A stretch of DNA of 64,000 bases from Verminephrobacter eiseniae EF01-2 (GTDB lineage: Bacteria; Pseudomonadota; Gammaproteobacteria; Burkholderiales; Burkholderiaceae_C): contig NC_008786.1 in the NCBI RefSeq assembly GCF_000015565.1, positions 744,001-808,000 on the forward strand, in the 5' to 3' direction. Below are positions 8,327-17,398 of the stretch, piece after piece. Under the pieces are notes generated by a model. It was not told the DNA's origin, did no database searches, and saw nothing but the letters and a program-made list of their open reading frames with translations. Made by a program: the position numbers and the translations under genes. Numbering within the stretch: position 1 is the first letter of the stretch; every line of letters starts with the position of its first letter.

Positions 8327-9565
8327 TCAAGACCACCGGTGCGGCAGCCGCACGAGACCCGGCATCAGCGTCGGCGAGACAAAGCGAAAGTGCAGATGCT
8401 GCAACCACTGGTCATAAACCACCAGGCCGCTGGCATCGAACAAGAACGCGCTGACCACATACTCCCCGCTGTGCAGCGGCAAGGCCGGAAAGGTCAGCAC
8501 CGAGCGCCAGCTACCATCGGCTTGCCGCACGGGTGCGGCACCCTCCTCATGGGTGGCCAGCGAAGTGATGCCGGAGCCTCTGGACTGCTCGATCATGAAC
8601 CCTATGTTCGGCTGTTCGTCGCCACGCCCGCGCACCACGATGGTGGCGACCAGATCGGCGTGTTCGAGCAAGGCCGGCTCGCCCGGGCCAAGATCGGCCA
8701 GCGTCAGCGACAGTATTCTGGCGCCGCCATCATCGGGCGCTGGTGACAAGCCCTGCGGCGCCGATGTGCCCACGGGCGCGGCGGGCGCCGAGCGCAGGCG
8801 TGAATGCATCTCGTAGGCCCCCAGCACCGGCTCGGTCGCGCCCAAAGCGCGCACGCTGCCTGCGGCCAGCCACAGGGCGCGGTCGCACAGGCTGCGGACG
8901 TGGTACGGGCTGTGCGAGCAAAACAGGATGGCGCAGCCGCGTTCACGAAACTGCGTGATGCGCGCCACGCATTTTTTCTGGAAATGCTGATCGCCCACCG
9001 CCAGCGCCTCATCGATGATCAGCACATCGGGCTGAATGGCCGTCACCAACGCGAATGCCAGCCGCACCGTCATGCCCGAGGAATAGGTTTTCACCGGACG
9101 ATCGAGCGCCTCCCCCAGTTCCGAAAACGCCACGATGGCAGACTCCAGGCGCGCCATCGCGGCATGGCTGATGCCGATCAGACTGCCGCCAAAATACAGA
9201 TTGTCACGCCCGCTGAAGTCGGGATGAAACCCGGCGCCCAACTCCAAAATGGCAGTCACCCGCCCCTGGCGCTCGATGCGGCCGGCGCTGGGCTGCAAGG
9301 TGCCCGCCAGCAACTTCAGCAGCGAGCTCTTGCCCGCCCCATTGTCACCCACCACGCCCAAACACTGCCCACGGCGCAATTCAAACGAAACATCGCGCAA
9401 AGCCCAGTGGCTGTGATGCCTGGCCCGGCTGCCAAACAGCGCCTTGAAGCGCTCACGGGGCGAGGCATAGAGGCGATACTCCTTGGACAGGCCCTGCACC
9501 CGCAGCACCACATCGCCAACACCATTGCCAACACCATTGCCACCGCCATCGCAAGAACCGGTCAT
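8327..9565 (-). CDS. polysaccharide ABC exporter, ATP-binding protein (Wzt type)
   Basis: A 412-residue ATPase. Walker A GDNGAGKSS, signature YSSGM and Walker B VLIIDEAL lie in the first 240 residues, followed by a C-terminal beta-rich domain of about 150 residues like the Wzt_C domain that recognises the glycan terminus in O-antigen exporters. A glycine-rich start (GGGNGVGNGVG) precedes the domain. The ATG at 9565 overlaps the permease stop as ATGA. It energises export of a lipid-linked polysaccharide across the inner membrane with the partner at 9562-10368. No glycosyltransferases are adjacent, so the cargo is unknown; the glycan locus at 25-35 kb is a candidate source. Confidence 0.88.
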   Translation of the reverse strand: MTGSCDGGGNGVGNGVGDVVLRVQGLSKEYRLYASPRERFKALFGSRARHHSHWALRDVSFELRRGQCLGVVGDNGAGKSSLLKLLAGTLQPSAGRIERQGRVTAILELGAGFHPDFSGRDNLYFGGSLIGISHAAMARLESAIVAFSELGEALDRPVKTYSSGMTVRLAFALVTAIQPDVLIIDEALAVGDQHFQKKCVARITQFRERGCAILFCSHSPYHVRSLCDRALWLAAGSVRALGATEPVLGAYEMHSRLRSAPAAPVGTSAPQGLSPAPDDGGARILSLTLADLGPGEPALLEHADLVATIVVRGRGDEQPNIGFMIEQSRGSGITSLATHEEGAAPVRQADGSWRSVLTFPALPLHSGEYVVSAFLFDASGLVVYDQWLQHLHFRFVSPTLMPGLVRLPHRWS

Positions 9566-10368
9566 AACCAATCCACCAGTTGATCGCGGCTGCGCCTGAG
9601 CACCCAATCGAGCAGCCACGCCAGCAGCAGCACCCAGACCGCCGCCACGGCCCAGACCTCCCGGGGCGGCAGGTTGCCTTGCAGCAGCAACTGCTGGTAG
9701 CCCAGCACCAGGGCCGTCATCGGGTTCAACCACAGCACCCAGCGCCAAGCGGCAGGAAACAGGGTCAGCGGAAACAAAATCGGGCTGAGAAAAATACCGA
9801 CCGACAGCATGAACCCGACCGCCTGAACCGTATCGCGCAGCGCCGCAGCAAAGATGGCCAGCAAATAGCCCAGCAACCAGCCCAAGAGCAACTGCAACGC
9901 CAGCAACGGCAGCAGGCCGGCGACGACGGCAGGCCGCCAGCCATGCAGCGGCGTGTAGGCCAGCGCCAGCGCCAACAGCAGCGGGCCATAGATCACGGCG
10001 CTGGCCAGCACCGCCCGGGTGGCGAACAGCACCGGCGGCAAGGCGTTTTTTTGCAACAGGCTCCCGGCGTCGATCAGGCTGCCCATGCCCCGGGAGACGG
10101 CATCACAAAAAGCCATCCAGGGCAACGCGCCGACGATCAGGAAAGTGCCCACCGCATGTGCTGGCGCACCCGCACCCAGGCGCATCGCAAACACCACGTC
10201 GAACACCAGGTAATAGGCCGCGACCGTCAGCAGCGGTTGCAAGTACGGCCAGACCAGGCCCGCCGCCGTGCCGGCATGTCTGGCCGCCACCTCCCGGCGC
10301 ACCAACACCCACAGCAGCGCGCGCGCGCGCCAGACAGCCAGCACATCAGCGGCGAGCGCTGCGCACAT
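9562..10368 (-). CDS. polysaccharide ABC exporter, permease (Wzm type, ABC-2)
   Basis: A 268-residue inner-membrane protein with about six hydrophobic helices. The N-terminal cytoplasmic stretch LLWVLVRREVAARHAGTAAG is the amphipathic interface helix typical of ABC-2 polysaccharide permeases, and the segment LLQKNALPPVLF fits the coupling region. It is translationally coupled with the ATPase by a 4-base overlap. Confidence 0.86.
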   Translation of the reverse strand: MCAALAADVLAVWRARALLWVLVRREVAARHAGTAAGLVWPYLQPLLTVAAYYLVFDVVFAMRLGAGAPAHAVGTFLIVGALPWMAFCDAVSRGMGSLIDAGSLLQKNALPPVLFATRAVLASAVIYGPLLLALALAYTPLHGWRPAVVAGLLPLLALQLLLGWLLGYLLAIFAAALRDTVQAVGFMLSVGIFLSPILFPLTLFPAAWRWVLWLNPMTALVLGYQQLLLQGNLPPREVWAVAAVWVLLLAWLLDWVLRRSRDQLVDWL

Positions 10369-10492
10369 CAGGGATTTCCATGACGCTGCGCGTCACACCC
10401 GCGGCCCGCGCCAGAAACGCCATGCAACCGGCTTTGCCGGGCCGCTGACGGCAGGCCACCGAATCGCCGCAGGCGACACCACACTCCATTGC

Positions 10493-10629
10493 GGCGCCGC
10501 TGGCGGCAGGCCCCACAGGCCCCACAGGCGCCGCAGCCGACGGACTCCACTGAGGCGCCGCAGGCGGCAGGTTCCAACCGGGCGCCGCAAACGGCAGGCT
10601 CCAATGAAAAGGCGCCGCAAGCGGCGCGG
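10493..10629. repeat. short GC-rich interspersed repeat block, noncoding
   Basis: About five degenerate copies of GGCGCCGCARRCGGCAGG separated by 12-20 bases of spacer such as TTCCAACC or CTCCAATG. The block lies in the 272-bp gap between the permease start and the end of the isomerase gene; no gene is seen in this gap. Confidence 0.6.
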
Positions 10630-10640
10630 AGGTGCTCACT

Positions 10641-11612
10641 TCAACGGGCCGCATCCTCGGGTTTGAACCGGGACGAAAAGCTGCTGACCGCCGTCTCATC
10701 GATCTGCATTTCCTCTTGCAGGCGTTGCGCATCCTTGGCGCGCGCCTCGCGCAGCAGCGCGTTGCGCGCCTGCAGCCGCAATGGATCGCGCATCTCGTCG
10801 AACCCGCGCAAACCCGCAGGACGGCGTTCCTCCAGACGGATGATGTGATAACCGAACGACGTTTCAACCACCTCGCTCAAATCGCCAGGCTCCTTGAGCG
10901 CCTTCAGCGCCTGCTCGAAAGGGGGCACCGTGCTGCCGTCCGTGAGAAAACCCAGGTCGCCGCCCTGGGCCGCGCTGGCGTTGTCTTCGGAATGGTCCTT
11001 GGCCAACTGCGCAAAGTCTTTCCCGGCCTTGGCCTCGGCGAGCCACTGCTCGATCAGGGCGCGCTTTTCCGGGGACTTTTCCTTGACCAGAAGATGCCTT
11101 ACGCGGATGCGCTCGGGCGCTGTCAGTTGCTTGTCGTCCATGGCCCGGTAGGTCGATTGCGCATACGCCAGCAGCGCCGCATCATCGGGTTGGTGGCTCT
11201 TGTCGAAATCTGCCAGATACAGATCGGCCAGCGCTTTTTCGCGTGCCAATGCCAGGGCCGCTGCCGCCTCTGGCCCTTGCGCCAGCCCCTGGCGTTCGGC
11301 CTGCAGCGCCATCGCGCGCTGCAGATAGACATTGGCAGCCAACTGGCCTACCTGGCCGGGGCGCGACAGCACGGTTGCCCGGGCGGCGTCGGGGATGCGG
11401 GTCACCGCATCCGCCGCCACATCGGCGTCAGTCACTTGCCCTGCCGGCCCTTGCGCAAGAACGGACTGCGCCGAAGCCATCAGCGGGATAAAGGAAGCCA
11501 CGAGGGCCGCGAAGAAAAAGGCCGGGCAGGCCAAGAAGGTCAAGAAGGTCAAGGGAGCCAAAGGGCCTGCGCCAACGGCGCGGCCAAGTGGCAGGCGCGG
11601 GGTGAGGAGCAT
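10641..11612 (-). CDS. periplasmic peptidyl-prolyl isomerase, PpiC/parvulin type
   Basis: A 323-residue protein. After a hydrophobic leader ending near VASFIPLMASAQ comes a SurA/PrsA-like N-terminal helical domain and one parvulin domain (about residues 180-270), with RVRHLLVKEKSPEKR, DLGFLTDGSTVPPFEQAL and FGYHIIRLEERRP. Parvulins catalyse proline isomerisation in folding secreted and outer-membrane proteins. The start at 11612 gives a signal sequence; a longer frame extends upstream without better support. It lies downstream of a secreted-protein gene on the same strand but is separated from it by a terminator. Confidence 0.82.
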   Translation of the reverse strand: MLLTPRLPLGRAVGAGPLAPLTFLTFLACPAFFFAALVASFIPLMASAQSVLAQGPAGQVTDADVAADAVTRIPDAARATVLSRPGQVGQLAANVYLQRAMALQAERQGLAQGPEAAAALALAREKALADLYLADFDKSHQPDDAALLAYAQSTYRAMDDKQLTAPERIRVRHLLVKEKSPEKRALIEQWLAEAKAGKDFAQLAKDHSEDNASAAQGGDLGFLTDGSTVPPFEQALKALKEPGDLSEVVETSFGYHIIRLEERRPAGLRGFDEMRDPLRLQARNALLREARAKDAQRLQEEMQIDETAVSSFSSRFKPEDAAR

Positions 11613-11712
11613 GTTTGTATGAAAAATGAAGGACACTGTAACACGGCAGGCGACCCGTCTGGTCGCCGCATCAGCGCAGCGCAAAACGGCGCTGCCCATG
11701 CCGGGTGCACAG

Positions 11713-11743
11713 AAAAAAAGCGGGGGCAAGCCCCCGCTTTTTC
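11713..11743 (-). terminator. Rho-independent terminator after the 593-residue secreted protein gene
   Basis: A perfect GC stem, GCGGGGG with CCCCCGC (11720-11737), flanked by a 7-base T-run on the minus strand and a 5-base T-run on the plus strand. It stands about 35 bases past the stop codon at 11779 and could act in both directions. Confidence 0.85.
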
Positions 11744-11778
11744 TTTGATGGCCACCAGCGGCCATCACACCCCGGTCG

Positions 11779-13560
11779 TTACTTGGAGAAACGGTGCGGT
11801 GCGGTGATGCTGAAGTTGGTGGACTTGCCGGCAGCTATGGGGCCGGTCATCTTCACGAACGCGCTACCAATGATAGGCAAGCCACGATAGGTTTTCGGGT
11901 TGCTGTTTGCCACTTCCAATCCCCTAGTGTTGATGTCCATCCAACCGCTGGTAAACCCGCCGGTGTCGATGTCCTTGGTAGCGATCTTGGCTTTCAACGC
12001 TTGAGTAGTGCTGAAGCCCAGCACGCTGACTTCACCGCAGAAGTTCACGCTCTTGCCCGCAACGCCAGGCGAGATCACGAAGCCGCCGGAATCCTTCTTG
12101 GCTTCTTCCTGGTTGTATACGAACAAATCACCACCGGGTTCGACGCAGGCCTGGTACTTCGGAGCACCGTCAGCGCCCATTTTCGTGTTGGTAGACGTGA
12201 AGAAATCCGAAGGACCGCGGACGGCATTAGCAGCCACACCTTGGCTAACTCCGTTGAATATCGGATTTTCCATGGTTGCGGTGCTCGTGTAGTCGACACC
12301 CACAGCGTAACGACGGGTAGGCATGGAGAACACCCATTCCGTAGCGGCAGAAATTTTGGGATTGGTGATGTATTCATTGATCACATGCTGGACCGCCAGC
12401 GACTCGGTCAGTGCCTCGGCCTGCCGAATGGGTGCGGAGCCCCTAGCTGCCAAGTCGATAGCAGTAGCATTCTCCGCCTCAATGGAGGCGTTGGTGCCGT
12501 ACAGCAAGTATGGCGTGGACATGTCAGGGAGGTCAAACTGCACTGCAGGAATGATGCCCGTACCTGGAGTAGCACCGCCCTTGTTGCGCAACAACGGATC
12601 CGCAGTCAACAGATTGACGTCGGCAGCAGGCACGCGATCTGACTTCTGGGCTGAAAAAACCACACGGCCCGGAGCAGGAGCATCAGTACCATTGCGGGCC
12701 TCGATGGCAGTCATGTTGCCAGACCAACCCACCGATGCACCGTAGATGTTCAGGATGGTCCACGAACCAGTCAAACCCGTTGTAGGCGCCCAGAGGCCAT
12801 GCTTCAGCAAGTTGGTACGGTCAGTTTCCGCAGCCGTGCCAGTAGATGCGCTAATGTTGCTCAGGGTCGGATCAGATCTCAGCTTGTCCAATCCCGAGCC
12901 GCAAGCAGGCTTGCCTGCATTGTCACCTGAGGGAGCATGCTTGATCGCAGTGAACAGAGGGTTGTCGATGGCTGCTGTGCCGTTTTGTGCTATCTCTCCG
13001 GCAGTGGCAGGCACCTTCGGAGGAATGTCGGCCATGTTGAAGATTTCAACATAGCCTTCCAAGGTTTCAAGGGCCCTGGCAGCTTCGTCCGCGCCGTACA
13101 CACGGGCGGTCATGAACTTGGTGCTGTTGAGCGCAGCGCTGCTCGGCAATGTGCAGCTATTGTCCGGGGTGAAGAGCTGGGCCTTACCCGATGCGGCGTC
13201 CTTGCTGACGTTGGCCGTCCACACGTCGCCAGGCGACATCAGCAGCGTGAAATCGAAAACGTCGTCGGAGTTGGAAGCGCCACGGAAGCGCACCTTCACG
13301 GCCTTGCCGTTCTTGGTGTCGGTGTTGACGATGCTCAGCAACGTGCCATTGCCCTCTTGCACGCTGTAGTAAGGCACCAGCAGGATGTGACCAATGCCAT
13401 TGGGGTTGACCTTCAAATCGGTCGCCGACGTCGCAGGCAGGGTAACCGCCGTGGAAGCCGCAGCAGCGGTGCCATATGCGACGCCCGCAGACGCAGCCCC
13501 GGAGAGGGCCAGACTACCAATCATGGTAGCGATGCTCAGAGAGAGAACATTTTTTTTCAT
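11779..13560 (-). CDS. secreted protein of unknown function
   Basis: A 593-residue protein with a clear Sec signal peptide: MKKNVLSLSIA, a hydrophobic core and an ASA cleavage site at about residue 25. Start ATG at 13560 has GGAG six bases upstream. The mature part is rich in Ala, Thr, Asn and Gly, has few charges and scattered Cys, and no motif I recognise; phrases such as NGIGHILLVPYYSVQEGNG and YRGLPIIGSAF look structured rather than repetitive. Its own strong terminator and good ribosome binding site suggest an abundantly made single-gene unit. A surface or periplasmic role is likely; the type II system or an autonomous route could export it. Confidence 0.75.
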   Translation of the reverse strand: MKKNVLSLSIATMIGSLALSGAASAGVAYGTAAAASTAVTLPATSATDLKVNPNGIGHILLVPYYSVQEGNGTLLSIVNTDTKNGKAVKVRFRGASNSDDVFDFTLLMSPGDVWTANVSKDAASGKAQLFTPDNSCTLPSSAALNSTKFMTARVYGADEAARALETLEGYVEIFNMADIPPKVPATAGEIAQNGTAAIDNPLFTAIKHAPSGDNAGKPACGSGLDKLRSDPTLSNISASTGTAAETDRTNLLKHGLWAPTTGLTGSWTILNIYGASVGWSGNMTAIEARNGTDAPAPGRVVFSAQKSDRVPAADVNLLTADPLLRNKGGATPGTGIIPAVQFDLPDMSTPYLLYGTNASIEAENATAIDLAARGSAPIRQAEALTESLAVQHVINEYITNPKISAATEWVFSMPTRRYAVGVDYTSTATMENPIFNGVSQGVAANAVRGPSDFFTSTNTKMGADGAPKYQACVEPGGDLFVYNQEEAKKDSGGFVISPGVAGKSVNFCGEVSVLGFSTTQALKAKIATKDIDTGGFTSGWMDINTRGLEVANSNPKTYRGLPIIGSAFVKMTGPIAAGKSTNFSITAPHRFSK

Positions 13561-13787
13561 GAAAACTCCAGTTGGAAAAAGTTGGTAAGCGCAACTACCA
13601 AGATTGTTTACGCCCAAGGATGGTAGCACAGCAAGGTTCGGTAGACGCAAGCGAAATTTCCTGTGTCAACCCGATGTGTAGATTAAAAGCAACATGCCTT
13701 CCGTCCGTTTGCATCCGTTTCGATAGTGACCCTCCTCTGCCACCCGGCAGATGGCAGGCAAGATTGGTCCAAAGATGTCTCGAGCGC

Positions 13788-14372
13788 TCATAGTTTCTGG
13801 TACAGCCACCACTGCCCGTCTTCCAAAAGCCACGTTTCATCCACAGCCGTCGTTATCGTACCCCTGTATGGCGTGGTGAAGATAGGCTTTGCTTCAATTT
13901 TTACCACGGCCGTGCATTTTTCTGTAGCACATTCGACACGCACCACCTGCGCGCCGATCCAGGTGGCGACGCCGCCGAGGTCGGCGCTGTAGCGCTCCAG
14001 CGACGTGACTGCGCGGTAAGAGGGCGTGATGAAGCCGTAGGCTTGCTTGATGTCGCCGGCCAGCAGCGCCTTCCAGCGCGCGTTGGCGCGCTGCTCTACG
14101 GCTTGCTCGGGGCTGGCAGGGGTGGGGGCGGCGCAGCCTGTCAAGGCTACCATGGCTGCGACCGCCGCAGCGCGCCATATGCCTGGGCGGCCTGGGCGCG
14201 CGGCGCGGGCTGTGCGGGTATGCGCGGGGCGCGCCGCGTGGATATGCGCGCCGCGTTCAGCGTCAATGTGCGTGCCGCGTGCCGCGTGGGTGTGTGTGGC
14301 GCGTGCCGCGTGGATGTGTGTGGCGCGTGCCGCGCCGGGGAAAAGCGTCATCGGTTCGACTCCGTGGTTCAT
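13788..14372 (-). CDS. lipoprotein with His-rich N-terminal repeat
   Basis: The C-terminal 125 residues look like a small periplasmic lipoprotein: a lipobox (ALTGC), then a compact domain resembling NTF2-like lipoproteins (ANARWKALLAGDIKQAYGFI). Odd is the region before the lipobox, about 70 residues with five 8-residue repeats, so either the true start is an unrecognised codon nearer the lipobox or the signal is unusually long. ATG 14372 is a provisional start. The gene sits 7 bp downstream of gspD, so it may belong to the secretion operon. Confidence 0.55.
   Translation of the reverse strand: MNHGVEPMTLFPGAARATHIHAARATHTHAARGTHIDAERGAHIHAARPAHTRTARAARPGRPGIWRAAAVAAMVALTGCAAPTPASPEQAVEQRANARWKALLAGDIKQAYGFITPSYRAVTSLERYSADLGGVATWIGAQVVRVECATEKCTAVVKIEAKPIFTTPYRGTITTAVDETWLLEDGQWWLYQKL
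14211..14330 (-). repeat. five tandem 24-bp repeats encoding ARATHIHA-like octapeptides
   Basis: Five successive 24-base units encode ARATHIHA, ARATHTHA, ARGTHIDA, ERGAHIHA and ARPAHTRT just before the lipoprotein signal segment. The plus strand reads as alternating GTGTGT and GCGCGT blocks, prone to slippage. Confidence 0.8.
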
Positions 14373-14379
14373 TGGGTTT

Positions 14380-16674
14380 TCAGTCCTGCACGGCGGGCTG
14401 CAGGGCTGGGGGCTGTTGCAGGCCGACAAAGCCTTTCATCCGGTCGCGCAGTTCTTCGCTGACCTGGCGAATGTCGATGTCGGAGCGCACCACTCGAGGC
14501 GTGATGATCACCAATAGTTCCGTGCGCCTGCCGTCATTGACCGTGGTGCCAAAGAGGTTGCCGAACAGCGGCAGGGCGTGCAAGACGGGGATGCCCGATT
14601 TGGTGCTGCTGCTGCTTTCCTGGATCAGCCCGCCCATCACGATGGATTCACCCGAGCGCACCGATACCTTGCTGGACAGTTGGCGTTGCAGGAAGGCGCG
14701 CTGGTTGGTCACTTCGTCCTTGGCGCCCACGTCGGTGACGGATTGGTCGATCTGCATGGTGACGATGTTGCCGGCGTTCACCGAGGGCGTGACCACCAGG
14801 TTGACGCCGGTGTCTTTGTATTCGATGTTGGTGCTGGTGACCGTTCCTTCGAGGTTGCTGGTCGTGCCGGCCTGTATCGGGGTTTGATCGCCTACGGCAA
14901 TGGATGCGGTGTGGTTGTCGAGCACCATCAGCGAGGGGCTGGCCACTACTTTGACCGTGGTTTTGGCCGACAGGACGTTGAGCATGGCCCGCACCGCGCC
15001 GGCCGGGCTTTTCAGCGCGTAGGAAAAGCCGGCGAGCGCGCCGCCGAGGATGCCGCCGGTGCTTGTGCCATCGCGGCTGCTGAGCGCGCCCTGGCCCCTG
15101 TCGATGCCGGAGCGGCTGTCGTTGAACGCCCATTGCAGTCCGTAGCGCAGGTCGTCGTTCAGGGTCACTTCGATGATGCTGGCCTCGATCAGCACCTGCG
15201 TGGGCGGCAGGTCCAGCCGCCGCAGGGTCGATTCGATCTTGGCGTATTCGGCGCGCGTGCTCCATACCAGCACGGAGTTGTTCAGTTCATCGGCCATGAC
15301 CCGTATGTTCCCCAGGGCGGCTACGGCCGGTGCCGATGGCGTGTCCCGTGCGCCGGACGCGCCCGTCGTTGCCTGGCCAGAGCCGAACCTGCCCGAACGA
15401 AAGCCGCCAAACCTGCTCTGGCTGCTGCCGATGGCGCCAGTGCCCAGCCACAAGCCTTCGATGACGGGGCTGCTGTTGCTGCTGTTGCTGTTGCTGCTGG
15501 TGGTGGCCGCCGGCAAGCCGGGCGCCACGCCGCTGTTGGCCGCCGTGCCGGGGGCTGGCTTCGTGCCGAAGATGCCACTGAGCACGGAGGCCAGGTGGCG
15601 CGCGTTCACGTTTTGCACTTGGTAGATGAACAGTTGCGGCTCGGCGCTGTTGTCCGAGGGCTGGTCCAGGCGCTCGATCCAGCGGCGCGCCTCGTCGAGA
15701 TAGGCGGCCCGTGGCGTGACGACCAAAATGCTGTTGATGCGCTCGATGGGCAGCACGCGCACGGCGCCGGCCAACGGCAGCGGCATGTTGTCTGCCGGCC
15801 CGGCCGCCGTCCCGCCGGGGGCCGCCCCGGGCATGGCAATGGCGCTCACGGGTCTGTCGGCGGCTTGGTTGTTCTGACGGGGTGCGCCGCCGGTGCTCAA
15901 CCATTGCAGCGCTGCCTCGACTTCTTTGACCGAGACGTACTTGAGCGGGAAAACCCCGACCGACATGCCCTTGAGGAGGTTGACATCGAAGGTGCTGATG
16001 ATGTCGAGCCAGCCTTCGGCCTGGGCGCGGCTGCCTGCAAGCACCAGCAGGTTGCGCACCGTGTCGACGCGGATCAAGGCTTCGGGCGGCACCATCGGGC
16101 GCAGGATGGTGGCCATCTCGGCCGCGCCGATGTACTGCAAAGGCACGACCACGGCGCCCGAACCGGGCGGCAGCGGGCCGCTGCCGACGCCCGCTTGCCG
16201 CACGGCGGCGCCGATGCCCTTGAGCGTTTCCGGCCGGCCTACGTGGTAGGCGCCGCGCGGGTCGCGCAGCATGGCCAGGCCGTTGGCCTGGAGCGCCGTT
16301 TCCAGCAGGAAGATGGCCTGGTCTGGCGCCACTGGCTGCTGCGTCGCCAGCGTGATGCTGCCGCTGATGGGCGGGTGCAGCACGTAATCGACCTTGAGGA
16401 TGTCGCCGAGCATGGTGCGCACCACTTCGGCGATGGGCGCCTCTTCAAACCGGAAGGAACTGGGCGCCCCTTCGGGCGGCGGCACCGGCTTGGCGGCGCC
16501 GATCACCTGGTCATTGCCACGGATGATGCGCGGCTCGAACACGGCATCGGGGCCGGGCGCAGAAGGCGGCTCGGCGGGCGGCGGGTCTTCGCCTGCCGCC
16601 CATACCACGGAGCCTGTCAGCAAGGCACAGGCGGCAATGGCCAAACGCTGTGTGAACATGGGGTGATGGCTCAT
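14380..16674 (-). CDS. gspD: type II secretion secretin GspD
   Basis: A 764-residue outer-membrane secretin. A signal peptide (LAIAACALLTGSVVWA) is followed by the N0 domain and N1-N3 repeats (about 70-500), a Ser/Asn linker (SSNSNSSNSSP) inside the last N domain, and the secretin core (about 560-735) with VPVLHALPLFGNLFG-type VLHALPLFGNLFG. Secretins form the 12-15-mer channel through which folded proteins exit. Start ATG 16674 was chosen because the signal peptide begins there. It is the last core gene of the operon, 7 bp after the GspC/N-like gene. Confidence 0.95.
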   Translation of the reverse strand: MSHHPMFTQRLAIAACALLTGSVVWAAGEDPPPAEPPSAPGPDAVFEPRIIRGNDQVIGAAKPVPPPEGAPSSFRFEEAPIAEVVRTMLGDILKVDYVLHPPISGSITLATQQPVAPDQAIFLLETALQANGLAMLRDPRGAYHVGRPETLKGIGAAVRQAGVGSGPLPPGSGAVVVPLQYIGAAEMATILRPMVPPEALIRVDTVRNLLVLAGSRAQAEGWLDIISTFDVNLLKGMSVGVFPLKYVSVKEVEAALQWLSTGGAPRQNNQAADRPVSAIAMPGAAPGGTAAGPADNMPLPLAGAVRVLPIERINSILVVTPRAAYLDEARRWIERLDQPSDNSAEPQLFIYQVQNVNARHLASVLSGIFGTKPAPGTAANSGVAPGLPAATTSSNSNSSNSSPVIEGLWLGTGAIGSSQSRFGGFRSGRFGSGQATTGASGARDTPSAPAVAALGNIRVMADELNNSVLVWSTRAEYAKIESTLRRLDLPPTQVLIEASIIEVTLNDDLRYGLQWAFNDSRSGIDRGQGALSSRDGTSTGGILGGALAGFSYALKSPAGAVRAMLNVLSAKTTVKVVASPSLMVLDNHTASIAVGDQTPIQAGTTSNLEGTVTSTNIEYKDTGVNLVVTPSVNAGNIVTMQIDQSVTDVGAKDEVTNQRAFLQRQLSSKVSVRSGESIVMGGLIQESSSSTKSGIPVLHALPLFGNLFGTTVNDGRRTELLVIITPRVVRSDIDIRQVSEELRDRMKGFVGLQQPPALQPAVQD

Positions 16675-16681
16675 GAATTTA

Positions 16682-17398
16682 CTACTCTTGGACTGGGGGA
16701 AATCCTTGCGCGGCCCGTCTTGCGTTGCGCAGCACAAGGCGCGCCCGTTCGGCCTCTTGGCGTTCTTGCTCTTGCCTGAGCACCGGGTCTTGCACTTGCG
16801 AGGGCAGTTGCGAGGGCAGGTCTGGTGGTTTGGCGCCGACCGGGATGGCCCCCGGCGGCACAGGCCCGCCCATGATGGCGCCCGCTGGCGATGCTGGCGG
16901 CGCAGGCGCCACGGCACCCAGCCTGGACGGCAGCAGCCGCAGCACCTGTATGTCTGCGCCACGGGCCAATGTCACTTCCGTGCCGGCGATGCCTTTGACG
17001 GTCCAGTCCCCCAGCGTGCTGCCCACGGCGATGCGCCGATCTTTGCCATCGACGCGCGCAAAGATGCCGCCAGCGCCCGCCCCTTGGGCGGAGTACAGGC
17101 CCTGGAGCTGGATGTTGGCGAGCGGATCGGCGGGCGCCGCCACTGGCGCAATCGGCACCGGGCGCCGGTTGGGGGAAAACAGCGGGCGCTCGAGCGTGAC
17201 CAGGAAGCTGCTGACCAAGACCGGGTTGCGGGCCGGCAAGCCGCTGCCGGGGTCGGAAAACTGCGGCGCGCGTGCCGCCGGGGGCTGCCAATGCAGGTGG
17301 CGCAGCGCGCGGGCCGGGGTGAACCACAGGGCCGCCAGCGCGCAGGCCAGCAGCAGATTGACGGCCAGCAGCAGGCGCAGGATATGCGTCTTGATCAT
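16682..17398 (-). CDS. GspC/GspN-like type II secretion inner-membrane protein
   Basis: A 238-residue protein with one N-terminal membrane helix (LLLAVNLLLACALAALWF) and a periplasmic domain, about residues 60-160, that resembles the HR domain of GspC: RPLFSPNRRP, then NIQLQGLYSAQ and IAVGSTLGDWTVKGI. HR domains contact the secretin. It lacks the C-terminal PDZ domain of full GspC and ends in a Gln/Glu/Arg-rich tail. Its place between gspM and gspD fits proteins named GspN in xanthomonads and GspC elsewhere, so no symbol is given. Its ATG overlaps the gspM stop. Confidence 0.75.
   Translation of the reverse strand: MIKTHILRLLLAVNLLLACALAALWFTPARALRHLHWQPPAARAPQFSDPGSGLPARNPVLVSSFLVTLERPLFSPNRRPVPIAPVAAPADPLANIQLQGLYSAQGAGAGGIFARVDGKDRRIAVGSTLGDWTVKGIAGTEVTLARGADIQVLRLLPSRLGAVAPAPPASPAGAIMGGPVPPGAIPVGAKPPDLPSQLPSQVQDPVLRQEQERQEAERARLVLRNARRAAQGFPPVQE

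Noticed and set aside
10318..10332. GCGCGCGCGCGC run inside the permease gene
   Set aside because: Within normal coding sequence near the start codon; no sign of function.
14578..16779. 733-residue plus-strand ORF opposite gspD
   Set aside because: Exact shadow of the secretin gene; composition Gly/Arg/His-rich without motifs.
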